This document shows, one piece after another, positions 63,452-64,000 of a DNA stretch of 64,000 nt. Under the pieces are notes generated by a model. It searched no databases, was not told the origin of the DNA, and saw nothing but the letters and a program-made list of their open reading frames with translations. The stretch is taken from positions 132,991-196,990 of the forward strand of contig JAKVBH010000011.1 of assembly GCA_022447495.1 (NCBI GenBank). The letters run 5' to 3'. Numbering within the stretch: position 1 is the stretch's first letter; every line of letters begins with the position of its first letter. Made by a program: the position numbers and the translations under genes. The stretch is from Marinovum sp. (GTDB lineage Bacteria; Pseudomonadota; Alphaproteobacteria; Rhodobacterales; Rhodobacteraceae).

Positions 63452-64000
63452 GCGAGGGTGCGGCGCGCTGGGTTTTGGCGTGCCATGCCGTGGAGCGCCT
63501 TTCGCAAAACCCAGCGGATCTCAAAGGGATGATCATACGCGCGAGGGTTGGTCAGGTGCGCGACGCATTGTTGGACAGGTTGGATACTCTGACCCTACCC
63601 GTACGCAAAATCCATCCAAATATCCCGGATGAGATGCTCTTTGGCGGCGTCGATCTCGCTGCAACACTGTCAGCGGGACAAGTCATCCATGCAAAGGGCA
63701 TTATTAATGAGCCCTGCGTGATCCTATTGACCATGGGCGAACGCTGTCCCCATGATCTAACCGCGAAGCTAGGGCAAATCCTAGATGCGGACAAAGGGCA
63801 TTGCCTCATTGTGCTAGACGAAGGCGCGTGTGAGGATGAAGCTTGCCCTGCGCCATTGGTGGAGCGGCTCGCGTTTTCCGTCGATCTCGATGGCATAGAA
63901 CGCACCGAAACGATTACACCTGATGACGATCACTCCAACGATGACGACATCTCTTACGCCGATGCGCTTGCTGCACTTACATGTTTGGCAGCGCGTTTTG
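63448..64000 (+). CDS. bchD: Magnesium chelatase subunit D (partial)
   Basis: Begins at ATG 63448, overlapping the bchI stop by 4 bp, and leaves the window after 184 codons. The visible part is a degenerate AAA+ domain: RLSQNPADLKGMIIRARVG, KIHPNIPDEMLFGGVDLAATL, then an acidic stretch (DDDHSNDDDIS) leading to the linker that precedes the VWA domain. No Walker A is present, as is normal for BchD in this group. Order crtA-bchI-bchD is that of Rhodobacter. Confidence 0.93.
   Translation, partial: MSEGAARWVLACHAVERLSQNPADLKGMIIRARVGQVRDALLDRLDTLTLPVRKIHPNIPDEMLFGGVDLAATLSAGQVIHAKGIINEPCVILLTMGERCPHDLTAKLGQILDADKGHCLIVLDEGACEDEACPAPLVERLAFSVDLDGIERTETITPDDDHSNDDDISYADALAALTCLAARF

Noticed and set aside
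62715-63536. 273-codon minus-strand frame opposite bchI
   Set aside because: Antisense to a complete, well-conserved bchI; composition is Arg/Pro-rich as expected for a shadow frame.
1-64000. tRNA/rRNA genes, CRISPR arrays, insertion sequences, prophage
   Set aside because: Reading through the window I saw no tRNA T-loop/anticodon patterns, no regularly spaced repeats, and no transposase, integrase or phage genes. A tRNA scan was not possible here.

Overview
The window is about 64 kb of a chromosome from an aerobic anoxygenic phototrophic alphaproteobacterium. It is almost certainly a marine Rhodobacteraceae (Roseobacter group). The evidence is a carotenoid/bacteriochlorophyll/reaction-centre gene cluster in the Rhodobacter order, a spheroidene-type carotenoid pathway (crtA, crtC, crtD, crtF), PpsR-type TGT-N12-ACA operators, a PufX-like small protein instead of a reaction-centre cytochrome, and a flagellar cluster of alphaproteobacterial type.

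Left part (1-33 kb): housekeeping and accessory genes. In order: the start of a large Hint/secreted-type protein; an FMN-riboswitch-controlled second lumazine synthase; RNase R; an extensin-like protein; S-adenosylhomocysteine hydrolase; a FkbM methyltransferase; an HD hydrolase; an acetyltransferase; a thiolase; the alpha-2-macroglobulin/PBP1C pair; a soluble hybrid histidine kinase; YaaA; RecQ; YggT; a thioesterase; an Atg22-like transporter; murein endopeptidase MepA; a frameshifted phytase-like gene; a queuosine-precursor transporter; ArfB; and the NAD-salvage genes pncB and pncA. These last two flank a decayed membrane histidine kinase. TrhO closes this part.

Middle (33-45.5 kb): two divergent flagellar operons, fliF-fliH-fliN-fliP leftward and fliL-orf-motE-motA-orf-flhA-fliR-flhB-fliJ-like rightward. 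They supply the MS ring, C ring, export gate and stator. fliQ and motB are not here and must lie elsewhere. Part of this block is visibly more AT-rich than its flanks.

Right part (45.7-64 kb): the photosynthesis gene cluster. One long leftward transcription unit, crtE-crtF-bchC-bchX-bchY-bchZ-pufQ-pufB-pufA-pufL-pufM-pufX, ends in strong hairpins facing the flagellar operon. crtD-crtC runs rightward, divergent from crtE. crtI-crtB-tspO runs leftward, divergent from crtA-bchI-bchD, which leaves the window. PpsR-type boxes lie upstream of bchC (three, evenly spaced), between crtE and crtD, and between crtI and crtA. Together these genes make spheroidenone-type carotenoids, carry out early and late bacteriochlorophyll steps, and build the LH1-reaction-centre core.

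Main points for a second look: a 20-bp tandem duplication that frameshifts the phytase-like gene; a histidine kinase with Asp in place of the phospho-accepting His, followed in frame by a receiver-domain relic; an 18-codon ORF whose ribosome-binding site matches the 16S rRNA 3' end over about 17 nt; three PpsR boxes at an exact 26-bp period; crtC lacking a standard start codon; and an unrecognised exported 763-residue protein in the flagellar operon.
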